Shown here: piece after piece, positions 6,657-12,908 of the stretch | Layout: the number at the start of each line of letters is the position of its first letter | Numbering within the stretch: position 1 is the first letter of the stretch | Source of the DNA: Intestinibacter sp. | GTDB lineage: Bacteria; Bacillota; Clostridia; Peptostreptococcales; Peptostreptococcaceae | DNA length: 15,006 nt | Assembly: GCF_022780145.1 (NCBI RefSeq) | Contig: NZ_JALEXO010000305.1 | Location: forward strand, 1 to 15,006 | Reading direction: 5' to 3' | The notes under the pieces: generated by a model | The model's database searches: none | What the model was told of the DNA's origin: nothing | What the model saw: the letters and a program-made list of their open reading frames with translations, nothing else | Translations under genes and position numbers: made by a program

Positions 6657-6929
6657 TTATTTACAGATATTTTTTTGATTTGTAACATACAAATACCCGT
6701 TACTCAAATCTCTTGAAATAGCATCTACAACTTTTAAATCTCCATTAGAATCTAAAATTTTTAACATATCCTTCTTAGTTATCTCAATAGCAATTGTATT
6801 AGAGACTGCTCTTTGATCTTGAACTATAAGATAAAACGATTCATATTCTTCACCTCCTATTCTCCCTATCCAGAATTGATTTGTTTCATAAATATTTTCA
6901 AAATCTGATACATCTATTGTATTATCCAT
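6657..6929 (-). CDS. Hypothetical protein, 90 aa
   Basis: I do not recognise this protein. It is acidic at the N-terminus (MDNTIDVSDFENIYETNQFW), probably soluble, and has alternating hydrophobic stretches (YLIVQD, IAIEITKKDML, YLYVTN) suggesting a small alpha/beta fold. It has no Cys motif, signal peptide or membrane segment. It is believed real because the ATG at 6927-6929 has an AAGGAG ribosome binding site with good spacing, and it ends next to a shared terminator. It lies 81 bases downstream of a zinc-ribbon remnant and a decayed transposase, in accessory-type DNA. Confidence 0.6.
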   Translation of the reverse strand: MDNTIDVSDFENIYETNQFWIGRIGGEEYESFYLIVQDQRAVSNTIAIEITKKDMLKILDSNGDLKVVDAISRDLSNGYLYVTNQKNICK

Positions 6930-7010
6930 AATTCTTTCTCCTTATTAATCCAATGCTTTTCTATTTTGCTCTTCATTATACATAATTATTGTTTCCTCAT
7001 TTATTTTATT

Positions 7011-7175
7011 CTAAAAACCCATTAAAACTGGCATTATATCATCCTCTAGCGAAGCTATCGCTTTAAAACTAAATATAGCATCTTGTCTAAATTCTTCAAT
7101 AAGAAACTCTGGTAATCCTTTTTCAAATCCACAAGCTTTACACTCATAATTATATAATTTCTGCCTTTTACTCAT
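7011..7175 (-). CDS. Small zinc-ribbon-like ORF, possibly a 5'-truncated gene remnant
   Basis: An open frame of 54 codons from ATG at 7173-7175 to TAG at 7011-7013 reads MSKRQKLYNYECKACGFEKG and ends DDIMPVLMGF. The CKAC pair followed by G is a half zinc-ribbon, and the rest is acidic and hydrophobic (LPEFLIEEFRQDAIFSFKAI). The frame is open for seven further codons upstream (KFDELDE), up to the point where transposase homology ends near 7195. There is no ribosome binding site before the ATG. Both facts suggest the 3' end of a larger gene cut off by the insertion element. Function unknown. It is too short for most gene finders. Confidence 0.4.
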   Translation of the reverse strand: MSKRQKLYNYECKACGFEKGLPEFLIEEFRQDAIFSFKAIASLEDDIMPVLMGF

Positions 7176-7180
7176 TTCAT

Positions 7181-7937
7181 CTAGCTCATCAAATTTTTAG
7201 GCTTTTTATTTTCATACCAAAATGTCACATATTTACCATCATATTTTATTATTCTATATTCAGCGATAGCTGGTCTAGCCAAATATCTCCCTATATATTT
7301 AGCTGCTTGTTTTATATCAACTAAATCTCTTTGTGCATTTACATAAAATCCATTTTCATGACTTTTATATAATTTATTTATTAGTTTCTTTGTTTGATTA
7401 TCTTTAAAGTTATCCTTTATTATATCTAATACTAATTTTTGCCATGATTTTTTTAAATAATTATATGGAATATGATCTATTTTTTTAAACCATTTGGTAA
7501 AAATATGATATAACTCCATAAACTGCATCTTGTAAATCTTTTAATAGCTCACGCTTTTTATAGAAATAATTCCTTAATTCTTCTGGTATTGTAAATACAG
7601 CATGTCTGTGTTTTACTTTTAACATATTACTTGCTTGTTTTTCTGCCCAATTAATTGAATACATTCTTCCACATTTAGTGCAGAACTTACTTTTACATGA
7701 AAATCCATGAATATATTCTTCATTGCAAATTAAACATCTATATTTTACATAGCCATATTCTATTTTGCCACAAGTTAATGATTTTTCTACAACTTCAGTT
7801 ATATGCTCACGCATTTCTTTATTTTTTAATCTTTCTAATTGTGATGTTTTAAATTCTTCAAAATGATCCTCTAAAATTGTATTTATTATTTTTCTTTTTT
7901 CATATCTTCTACAGTTGTTCATATTACTATTATACAC
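7181..7937 (-). pseudogene. Decayed IS91-type transposase
   Basis: Two overlapping frames carry successive parts of one transposase. Frame 1 (7485-7937) has the IS91 zinc-binding domain, with CLIC...CKSKFCTKCG and the family tail WAEKQASNMLKVKHRHAVFT IPEELRNYF (spaced for reading). It breaks off at VYGVISYFY. Frame 2 (7181-7528) resumes at WFKKIDHIPYNYLKKSWQK and continues through KQAAKYIGRYLARPAIAEYR to TFWYE, then loses homology. The segment that should lie between, with the HUH catalytic histidines, is absent, and the reading frame changes at about 7500. The C-terminal part is also missing. From memory, intact relatives are about 400 residues. The element is therefore immobile. No terminal repeats or target duplication were identified. 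Confidence 0.8.
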
Positions 7938-8005
7938 AGCTTATCCACAATTTCAAATTGTTATAAATTCCTTGTAAATAATAAAAAAATTTTTTATTAT
8001 AGATT

Positions 8006-8047
8006 TAATGAGGTATAAGCATTCATAAATTAGCTTATACCTCATTA
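8006..8047. terminator. Hairpin between the transposase remnant and the L7/L12-like gene
   Basis: TAATGAGGTATAAGC (8006-8020) pairs perfectly with GCTTATACCTCATTA (8033-8047) around a 12-base loop. It lies downstream of the gene ending at 8086. The nearest T-run on the minus strand is about a dozen bases beyond the stem, so it is a weaker intrinsic terminator or an RNA-end stabiliser. Confidence 0.6.
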
Positions 8048-8085
8048 TTACTACAGATTTTTTAATTTTGTATTTTTAACATAAT

Positions 8086-8715
8086 CTAATCTATAAATAA
8101 ATTTTTAATAAATAAAAATAAGCCTTTTTTATCTTGTATATTTTCTACTTCATTATTAATCATATTTATTGCTGTATCTAAGGACTCTTCATCAAATTCA
8201 CATTCTCTACTATTGTTGTAGCTTTCAAATGCACTTTCTTTTTCTACCTTTACACTTGCCCCTACTTCTTCGAATCTTCTAGCAATCTTTATAGCTTCAT
8301 TATAAGTTAAATTACTTTTTATTTCACTCGGTAGACTATCTATCATATCTACAGTCTCCTTCAATGTTAAACCAGTTAATTGACGTATTTCCCTGACAAC
8401 TTTTACTTTATTAGCTCCTATAATTTTTAATACTAATTTATAAGTATTCATATCACTATCAATCGGTATATCATTTACATAGCTATCTGATACCTGACTT
8501 ACATACCCTATTATTTTTACTTTTGCTCCAATAGCCTCAAATGTTTCTGAAATAGATTTTGCCTCATCTAAAGTTATACCTTCTTTAATCACTGTATTTA
8601 GATTATCGGCTATTTCTTTAGCTTCTTTTAATGATAAATTACCTATCTGGCGTATATTTTTTATTGCATGTATTTTATTTACTCCTACATCTGTAAGTAT
8701 TACTTTGTAATTCAT
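8086..8715 (-). CDS. Tandem ribosomal L7/L12 C-terminal-like domain protein
   Basis: The 209 residues contain two copies of the fold that ends ribosomal protein bL12. Copy one (about 2-70) is YKVILTDVGVNKIHAIKNIR...LSLKEAKEIADN...IGAKVKI (spaced by dots). Copy two (about 91-157) is YKLVLKIIGANKVKVVREIR...LTLKETVDMIDS...VGASVKV. Both keep the bL12 pattern of V.L...G.NK...I+.+R...L.LKEA followed by a helix and G A.VK. In bL12 this domain recruits translation GTPases. The bL12 N-terminal dimerisation domain and hinge are missing, so this is not ribosomal bL12 itself. The function is unknown, and recruiting a GTPase or other partner is a guess. An acidic linker and a hydrophobic tail (GLFLFIKNLFID) follow. 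The ATG at 8713-8715 has AGGAGGG. It is single-gene, with a promoter and operator shared with pnuC. Confidence 0.8.
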   Translation of the reverse strand: MNYKVILTDVGVNKIHAIKNIRQIGNLSLKEAKEIADNLNTVIKEGITLDEAKSISETFEAIGAKVKIIGYVSQVSDSYVNDIPIDSDMNTYKLVLKIIGANKVKVVREIRQLTGLTLKETVDMIDSLPSEIKSNLTYNEAIKIARRFEEVGASVKVEKESAFESYNNSRECEFDEESLDTAINMINNEVENIQDKKGLFLFIKNLFID

Positions 8716-8747
8716 AATATCCCTCCTGCCTTAAATAATATTTAATA

Positions 8748-8770
8748 CTTTGTATATTTTAGTTACTAAG
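8748..8770. promoter_or_regulatory. Second operator-like dyad in the L7/L12-like gene leader
   Basis: CTTTGT-N11-ACTAAG on the plus strand, one base off the dyad at 8817-8839 and sharing its GTTACTAAGT half. It lies in the presumed 5' untranslated region, about 32 bases before the start codon. Confidence 0.5.
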
Positions 8771-8816
8771 TATAAATAAAAAAATATTATTTTTATTATA
8801 TTTTATTTAATTTTAA

Positions 8817-8881
8817 CTTAGTATTATTAAGTTACTAAGTTTTATTAATTAAATAGTAGTCCCATTTTAAATAAAAGTCAA
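8817..8881 (-). promoter_or_regulatory. Promoter and operator of the L7/L12-like gene
   Basis: On the minus strand -35 TTGACT (8881-8876), 17-base spacer and -10 TACTAT (8858-8853) are followed 13 bases later by the exact dyad CTTAGT-N11-ACTAAG (8817-8839). The same arrangement stands before pnuC. A protein bound there would cover the first transcribed bases, consistent with repression. The promoter leaves a leader of roughly 130 bases. Confidence 0.65.
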
Positions 8882-8891
8882 GCATTATTTT

Positions 8892-8942
8892 TAAAAAAAT
8901 ATACACAAGTTACAACGTACTAACTTTTGTAACTTGTGTATA
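8892..8942 (-). terminator. Terminator after the HAD phosphatase gene
   Basis: A perfect 16-pair stem (8900-8915 with 8927-8942, arm TACACAAGTTACAA) has an 11-base loop. On the minus strand it is followed by a run of seven T. It starts 16 bases after the stop of the gene at 8959. Confidence 0.9.
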
Positions 8943-8958
8943 TAATCTTTGCTATATT

Positions 8959-9594
8959 CTATAAATCTAATAAATCTTCTATTTTTTCAATCTTATATTG
9001 ATATTCTTCTACATTTCCAAATCCATAGCTAGCAAATACAAATTCAAGCCCTGCATCCTTTGTAGCATTTGCATCTCCTTGAGTATCTCCTACATAGACT
9101 GGATTTTTTAAATCATTTCTCTCTACTATCAATTTTATATTGTCAGATTTAACTGTTTGTGCATTCTTTGGACATTCGTGATCTACAAAATATTTATTTA
9201 AATCGTAATAATCTAAAAACGCCTCTATATACCCTGGCTGACAGTTACTTACTATAAATAATTTGTATTTTTTAGAAAGCTCGTCAAGTGTATCCTCTAA
9301 GTTATCAAATAATTTAGCTCCATGCTTAGACAAATACCCTATTTCATTTTCTCCACATTGATATAGTATTGCTGTTCTCTTTTCTTTAGGCAGCTCAGGA
9401 AATAGTATATCTTCTATTTCATCTATAGTTTTTCCCATTAAATCACTTATTTCTTGGAATGTTATGCTTTTTCTGTTGTAATTATACTTGCTCATTACCT
9501 CACTCCAAGCTCCTGCTACTTCTTTTCTTGAATCCCATAAAGTTCCATCTAAATCAAATATTATACTATCCACATTTTCAAATTTCTTTGTCAT
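8959..9594 (-). CDS. HAD-superfamily hydrolase, phosphoglycolate phosphatase-like
   Basis: The protein has about 211 residues and all four HAD motifs. Motif I is IIFDLDGTLWDS (first Asp nucleophile, second Asp acid/base, about residue 13). Motif II is FIVSNC, motif III a Lys in the SDNIK segment, and motif IV VYVGDTQGDANATKDAG. The helical cap between motifs I and II (C1 type) is that of the Gph/pyrophosphatase/beta-phosphoglucomutase group. The substrate is probably a small phosphorylated metabolite and cannot be named. An ATG at 9607-9609 gives five more residues but has a poor ribosome binding site. The ATG at 9592-9594 is preceded by GGGAG with about 8 bases spacing and puts the DLDGT motif at the usual position, so it was chosen. 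It lies downstream of yaiI with a 125-base gap, and ends at a strong terminator. Confidence 0.88.
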   Translation of the reverse strand: MTKKFENVDSIIFDLDGTLWDSRKEVAGAWSEVMSKYNYNRKSITFQEISDLMGKTIDEIEDILFPELPKEKRTAILYQCGENEIGYLSKHGAKLFDNLEDTLDELSKKYKLFIVSNCQPGYIEAFLDYYDLNKYFVDHECPKNAQTVKSDNIKLIVERNDLKNPVYVGDTQGDANATKDAGLEFVFASYGFGNVEEYQYKIEKIEDLLDL

Positions 9595-9719
9595 CTCAAT
9601 TTCTCCCATTTTTATTTCTTAATTTAAATAATAATTATCAACACACATTATATTAATATTATCAACAAATATAAAACAGTTTCAAGTATATTTTAATTTG
9701 AAAACGATATCCCTTTGAA

Positions 9720-10163
9720 TTATTTTTTAATTTTTTCCAATATTAATTTTTTAAGATTTTCCTCAAAAATATAGTTTTGTGATTTTTCTCGTTTTTTAGG
9801 TCCTTTTAATCTAGCACCACTATCTCTCATCTTTTTAGATATATATCTAGAGTACAATAGCTCATCTATATTTTCCTTTGTATAAATCATCCCATTTTGA
9901 TTTATCGCATATGAATTTTTACTCAATACTAGTGAAGCCAGCCCATAATCCTGAGTTACTACTATATCTTCTGTATCTAAATTATTCAAAATAGCAAAAT
10001 CGACTGCATCAACACCTTTAGATATAAAAACTGTCCTCACATTTTCTTCATCGAAATAATGTGAAGTATCACAAAATATTACCGCCTCTAAGGCAAATTT
10101 TTTTGCAATTTTTATGCTCTCCTTTATTACAGGACATCCATCTGCATCTATTAATATTCTCAT
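9720..10163 (-). CDS. YaiI/YqxD family protein (UPF0178, DUF188)
   Basis: The 147 residues fit the usual family length. Conserved landmarks are the start ILIDADGCPVIKE, the GVDAVDFAIL and VVTQDYGLASLVL segments with conserved acidic residues, and the tail RDSGARLKGPKKR. The fold is PIN/NYN-like, so a nuclease role is often suggested, but no activity has been established. The ATG at 10161-10163 lies 7 bases after nadR, with GAGAGTGA as ribosome binding site inside the end of nadR. It is therefore the third gene of the pnuC-nadR-yaiI operon. Its tie to NAD metabolism here is by position only. Confidence 0.9.
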   Translation of the reverse strand: MRILIDADGCPVIKESIKIAKKFALEAVIFCDTSHYFDEENVRTVFISKGVDAVDFAILNNLDTEDIVVTQDYGLASLVLSKNSYAINQNGMIYTKENIDELLYSRYISKKMRDSGARLKGPKKREKSQNYIFEENLKKLILEKIKK

Positions 10164-10170
10164 AATTTAA

Positions 10171-11175
10171 TCACTCTCTTTTCATTATTATATTATTTAC
10201 AAGTTCGACGCACTTATTAAATTTTGTAAGGTAATCTCCCTCTATGTATTCAAATTTCTTTCCATGTGATTTGTAAATGTCAGCTATCATATCACGGTAC
10301 TTCTCACGATTATCCCTAATCTCCTCGCTACGATCTCCATCTTGTACCCACTTTACATCAGGAGCAAGGAATAAAATCAAATCATATCTATTTATCGCAT
10401 CAATTGCATCAGATAGCTTAATATTTAATTTATCGCCCTCAAGGAATTTTAAAAAAAATTGGGTAATAAGACAATCTGTATCACAAAAAAGAACCTTGTT
10501 ACTATGCTCAATTGCCTTTATTTCATTGAGTTTTTGTACAAGAAGAATTTCAGTAAAATCCTCATTCAACATCATTGTATCTGTTCCAGATTTCTCTGAC
10601 AACTCTCTGCCAGCTTCCTCTATAAAATTTGTATTAAAGTAATTAGCAAGATTTACTGTCATCACTGATTTTCCCGAACTCTCCACCCCAATTATAAGAA
10701 CTTTCTTCACATAATAAGGTCTTACAAAGTTCGGCAACCAGTCCCAATGCCCATAAACGTCTTTTCTAATCTCTGTAGAGTTAATTTCATCTCTCTCAAA
10801 TACATAAAATTCGCTGTCTGGGTAATTAACATTCCAAAAGCTGTTCTCATCATAATCTGAACCACAGAACACAATATCTATAGGCTCTCCAATCTGTTTT
10901 TTTATATATTCTGAATCAGACTTTGATGCCTCAAGAGTGTAATCATTTTTTGTCGCACAACTATCACTAATTGTAAGGATTTTTACATTACCAATGTGCT
11001 TAGTTGCTTGATATAACCATCTATAACGAACTTTATAATCCACCTCGTCTCTTTTCATCCCTATACTTAAAACCACATAAAGCTTTTCACACATACATGC
11101 TGCCTTAATAATACACTTAAGATGTCCCTTGTGCATAGGATTAAAAGATCCACCATACATTCCTACTTTATACAT
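10171..11175 (-). CDS. nadR: Bifunctional NMN adenylyltransferase/ribosylnicotinamide kinase (NadR-type)
   Basis: It phosphorylates nicotinamide riboside to NMN and adenylates NMN to NAD. The N-terminal nucleotidyltransferase domain (about 1-150) shows YGGSFNPMHKGH, the HxGH ATP site, and the second signature NSTEIRKD (about 131). The C-terminal kinase domain (about 158-330) has the P-loop GVESSGKS, FCDTDCL, and the characteristic FLAPDVKWVQDGDR. At 334 residues it lacks the N-terminal HTH repressor domain of enterobacterial NadR, so it cannot regulate by itself, and control probably rests on the operator before pnuC. The ATG at 11173-11175 follows AGGTGA. It sits 26 bases after pnuC, its usual partner. 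Confidence 0.93.
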   Translation of the reverse strand: MYKVGMYGGSFNPMHKGHLKCIIKAACMCEKLYVVLSIGMKRDEVDYKVRYRWLYQATKHIGNVKILTISDSCATKNDYTLEASKSDSEYIKKQIGEPIDIVFCGSDYDENSFWNVNYPDSEFYVFERDEINSTEIRKDVYGHWDWLPNFVRPYYVKKVLIIGVESSGKSVMTVNLANYFNTNFIEEAGRELSEKSGTDTMMLNEDFTEILLVQKLNEIKAIEHSNKVLFCDTDCLITQFFLKFLEGDKLNIKLSDAIDAINRYDLILFLAPDVKWVQDGDRSEEIRDNREKYRDMIADIYKSHGKKFEYIEGDYLTKFNKCVELVNNIIMKRE

Positions 11176-11201
11176 TTTATCACCTCACATAAAAACTAAT
11201 T

Positions 11202-11888
11202 TTATTTTGTATCTTTATTCCACTTTACAAGCATAATAATTGCATTGACTAAATAAACTGACCACATTAATACTGTTGCCATATCACCTGTGCCATTAAT
11301 AAATGCATAAACCCACATAATAACTGTCACAACGTCTACAATTACCCAAAGTACCCACTGTTCCATATATCTCTTTACACAAAGAATCTGAGCAAAAATC
11401 GAAAAAACAGTACTCATTGCATCAACAAAAGGTAATGTTCCATCAATAAGTCTAAGAATAAATCCATATCCTACTGTTCCAGCTGCTACACAAAAATAAG
11501 CAATAATACTACCCTTAAATGAAAGCCTCTTCTTTATAACTTCTTCTGTTTCTTCGTTTATGTTCTTAGACCACATATACATACCAACAAAGTTCATAGG
11601 AACATAATAGATAAGGTTCAACATTACTTCTCCCCAGTATCTCGCTTTCCATGCCACAATCGCATATAAAACTGTATTAATTGTGCCAAACCAGAAGCTT
11701 GAAAGTTTTCCCTTACCAGTTAAAATAACACACCAGATTCCTGTAAGCGCTGCAAAAATACCAATAGCTGTATCCTGCCAATAAATAGAAACACCTAAAA
11801 CTACTGCTGTGGCAATTACAATCCAAAGTATCTCCCATTTCTTCCATCCAATAAATTCTTTTCTTAATACTTCTTTTAATTTGTTCAT
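11202..11888 (-). CDS. pnuC: Nicotinamide riboside transporter PnuC
   Basis: The 228 residues have about seven membrane segments. Family features seen include GIWCVILTGKGKLSSFWFGT INTVLYAIVAWKARYWGEVM LNLIYYVPMNFVGMYMW (spaced for reading) with its conserved W, N and Y residues, and the late segment YMEQWVLWVIVDVVTVIMWV. PnuC moves nicotinamide riboside into the cell by facilitated diffusion, trapped by kinase action. Here the kinase is encoded next in the same operon, so substrate assignment is firmer than by homology alone. The ATG at 11886-11888 has a GGGGGAAG ribosome binding site. The promoter and dyad operator lie at 11910-11973. Confidence 0.93.
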   Translation of the reverse strand: MNKLKEVLRKEFIGWKKWEILWIVIATAVVLGVSIYWQDTAIGIFAALTGIWCVILTGKGKLSSFWFGTINTVLYAIVAWKARYWGEVMLNLIYYVPMNFVGMYMWSKNINEETEEVIKKRLSFKGSIIAYFCVAAGTVGYGFILRLIDGTLPFVDAMSTVFSIFAQILCVKRYMEQWVLWVIVDVVTVIMWVYAFINGTGDMATVLMWSVYLVNAIIMLVKWNKDTK

Positions 11889-11909
11889 AATTCTTCCCCC
11901 TTTTATATT

Positions 11910-11973
11910 CTTAGTTCTTTTTTGTTACTAAGTTTATTAATTAAATAATAGTTTATTCTTTAATTAAAGTCAT
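11910..11973 (-). promoter_or_regulatory. Promoter and operator of the pnuC-nadR-yaiI operon
   Basis: On the minus strand -35 ATGACT (11973-11968), 17-base spacer and -10 TATTAT (11950-11945) are followed 12 bases later by CTTAGT-N11-ACTAAG (11910-11932). From the -10 to the dyad the sequence nearly equals that before the L7/L12-like gene (shared TTAATTAATAAA then CTTAGTAAC). The dyad overlaps the first transcribed bases. Confidence 0.65.
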
Positions 11974-12020
11974 TTTTTTATTTTAAATATTTTTAAAAAT
12001 TAATTACTTGTAACGTGGTG

Positions 12021-12026
12021 TATAAT
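12021..12026 (+). promoter_or_regulatory. Probable -10 element for the pentapeptide gene
   Basis: TATAAT stands 39 bases before the ATG at 12065. No clear -35 is present at 16-18 bases, so this is tentative. Confidence 0.35.
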
Positions 12027-12064
12027 TAAAATACTATATAAATTTAGACAATAGGAGAAAGGTT

Positions 12065-12421
12065 ATGAAATTACGGGTCAGTGAAATAGATAACAAAAAT
12101 ATTTCAAAATTAAAAATCGATTGTGAAAAGTGTTTTAGACTTTGTTGTGTTGCTTTATTTTTTTCAAAATCAGATGGATTCCCTCAAGATAAAATAGCAG
12201 GAAAACCATGTATAAACCTACAACCAGATTTTAAATGTTCTATACACAAGGACCTTAGAAAAAAAGGTTTAAAAGGTTGTATGTCATACGATTGTTTTGG
12301 AGCTGATCAAAAAGTATCACAAGTAATATTTAAGGGGCAAGATTGGATAAAATCATCTGAGATAGCAAATAAAATGTTTGATGTATTTTTAATAATTAGA
12401 CAGCTACATGAAATGCTCTAG
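12065..12421 (+). CDS. Cysteine-rich N-terminal part of a split pentapeptide-repeat protein
   Basis: The 118 residues carry a cysteine-rich motif, CEKCFRLCCVALFF, then CINL...KCSIH, KGCMSYDCFGADQKVSQV and FDVF..IRQLHEML. As I recall the family in Bacilli and Clostridia, this module begins a protein of roughly 270 residues whose second half is pentapeptide repeats, and LHEML is followed by further helix before the repeats. Here TAG interrupts directly after LHEML, and the repeats continue in another frame (12408-12833). The cysteine pattern suggests metal or Fe-S binding. The function is unknown. The start ATG has AGGAG at about 8 bases. It may be the front of a broken gene, or a stand-alone protein if the split is tolerated. 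Confidence 0.7.
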   Translation: MKLRVSEIDNKNISKLKIDCEKCFRLCCVALFFSKSDGFPQDKIAGKPCINLQPDFKCSIHKDLRKKGLKGCMSYDCFGADQKVSQVIFKGQDWIKSSEIANKMFDVFLIIRQLHEML

Positions 12422-12833
12422 TAACGAACAATCAATTATAAATATAGATATTGATAAACATAGAATTAAAGTTAATCATATTTTAAAGCAAGTGAACGAA
12501 TTTGTAAAAAAGAAGGTATCCGATGAAAAAATAAAAAATTCGAAAAATAAAAAAGCTTTAAAAGAAGGGTATGATTTTATAGGGAGAGATCTGACAAATG
12601 CAAATTTAATTGGGGCTAATTTCGCAGGAGCATTACTTATAGCATCTAATATGCAGGATACCAACCTAAAAGGAGCTAACTTAATAGGTGCAGACTTAAG
12701 GGATGCAGACATTAGAAGAGCAAATCTTGAGGATTCAATGTTTTTAACTCAATCTCAAGTTAATACAGCTAGAGGTAATTCTAGGACAAAGCTCCCAAAA
12801 TCATTGAGCATGCCATCTTATTTGGAAAAATAA
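12408..12833 (+). CDS. Pentapeptide-repeat C-terminal part of the same split gene
   Basis: The 141 residues start with a charged helical stretch (HRIKVNHILKQVNEFVKKK). About ten A(N/D)LxX repeats follow from about residue 58 (FIGRDLTNANLIGANFAGAL, then NLKGANLIGADLRDADIRRA), forming a right-handed beta helix. The tail is FLTQSQVNTARGNSRTKLP. The frame overlaps the preceding ORF by 14 bases, and its first ATG has no ribosome binding site. From memory of family members, about 35 residues expected between LHEML and this part are absent, so an out-of-frame internal deletion is the simplest explanation. If translated at all, it would depend on coupling or a frameshift. The repeat fold can mimic DNA (as in Qnr proteins), but this family's role is unknown. 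Confidence 0.65.
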   Translation: MKCSSNEQSIINIDIDKHRIKVNHILKQVNEFVKKKVSDEKIKNSKNKKALKEGYDFIGRDLTNANLIGANFAGALLIASNMQDTNLKGANLIGADLRDADIRRANLEDSMFLTQSQVNTARGNSRTKLPKSLSMPSYLEK

Positions 12834-12842
12834 TCGCTATAA

Positions 12843-12896
12843 AAATAACCATACCTTATTATCTCAGATAATTTTAGTTATAAGGTATGGTTATTT
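12843..12896. terminator. Bidirectional terminator between pentapeptide and ABC genes
   Basis: A perfect 17-pair stem (12843-12859 with 12880-12896, arm AAATAACCATACCTTAT) has a 20-base loop. It lies between convergent genes. The T-rich flank is better on the minus strand, serving the ABC exporter operon. Confidence 0.85.
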
Positions 12897-12908
12897 GTTA
12901 TTTATATT

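Noticed and set aside
7979..8000. AT-only inverted repeat next to the transposase remnant, considered as an insertion-sequence end
   Set aside because: It is a simple A-run/T-run palindrome, and no matching partner exists on the other side of the remnant; IS91-type elements do not need terminal inverted repeats of this kind.
9610..9719. Promoter or terminator between yaiI and the HAD gene
   Set aside because: Only a weak TTTCAA/TTGAAA hairpin and loosely matching TTGAAA/TAATAT hexamers were seen; neither is strong enough to annotate, so it is unclear whether the HAD gene is in the pnuC operon.
12843..12896. Long inverted repeat considered as a mobile-element end
   Set aside because: It sits exactly between two convergent genes and is fully explained as a bidirectional terminator; no second copy was seen.
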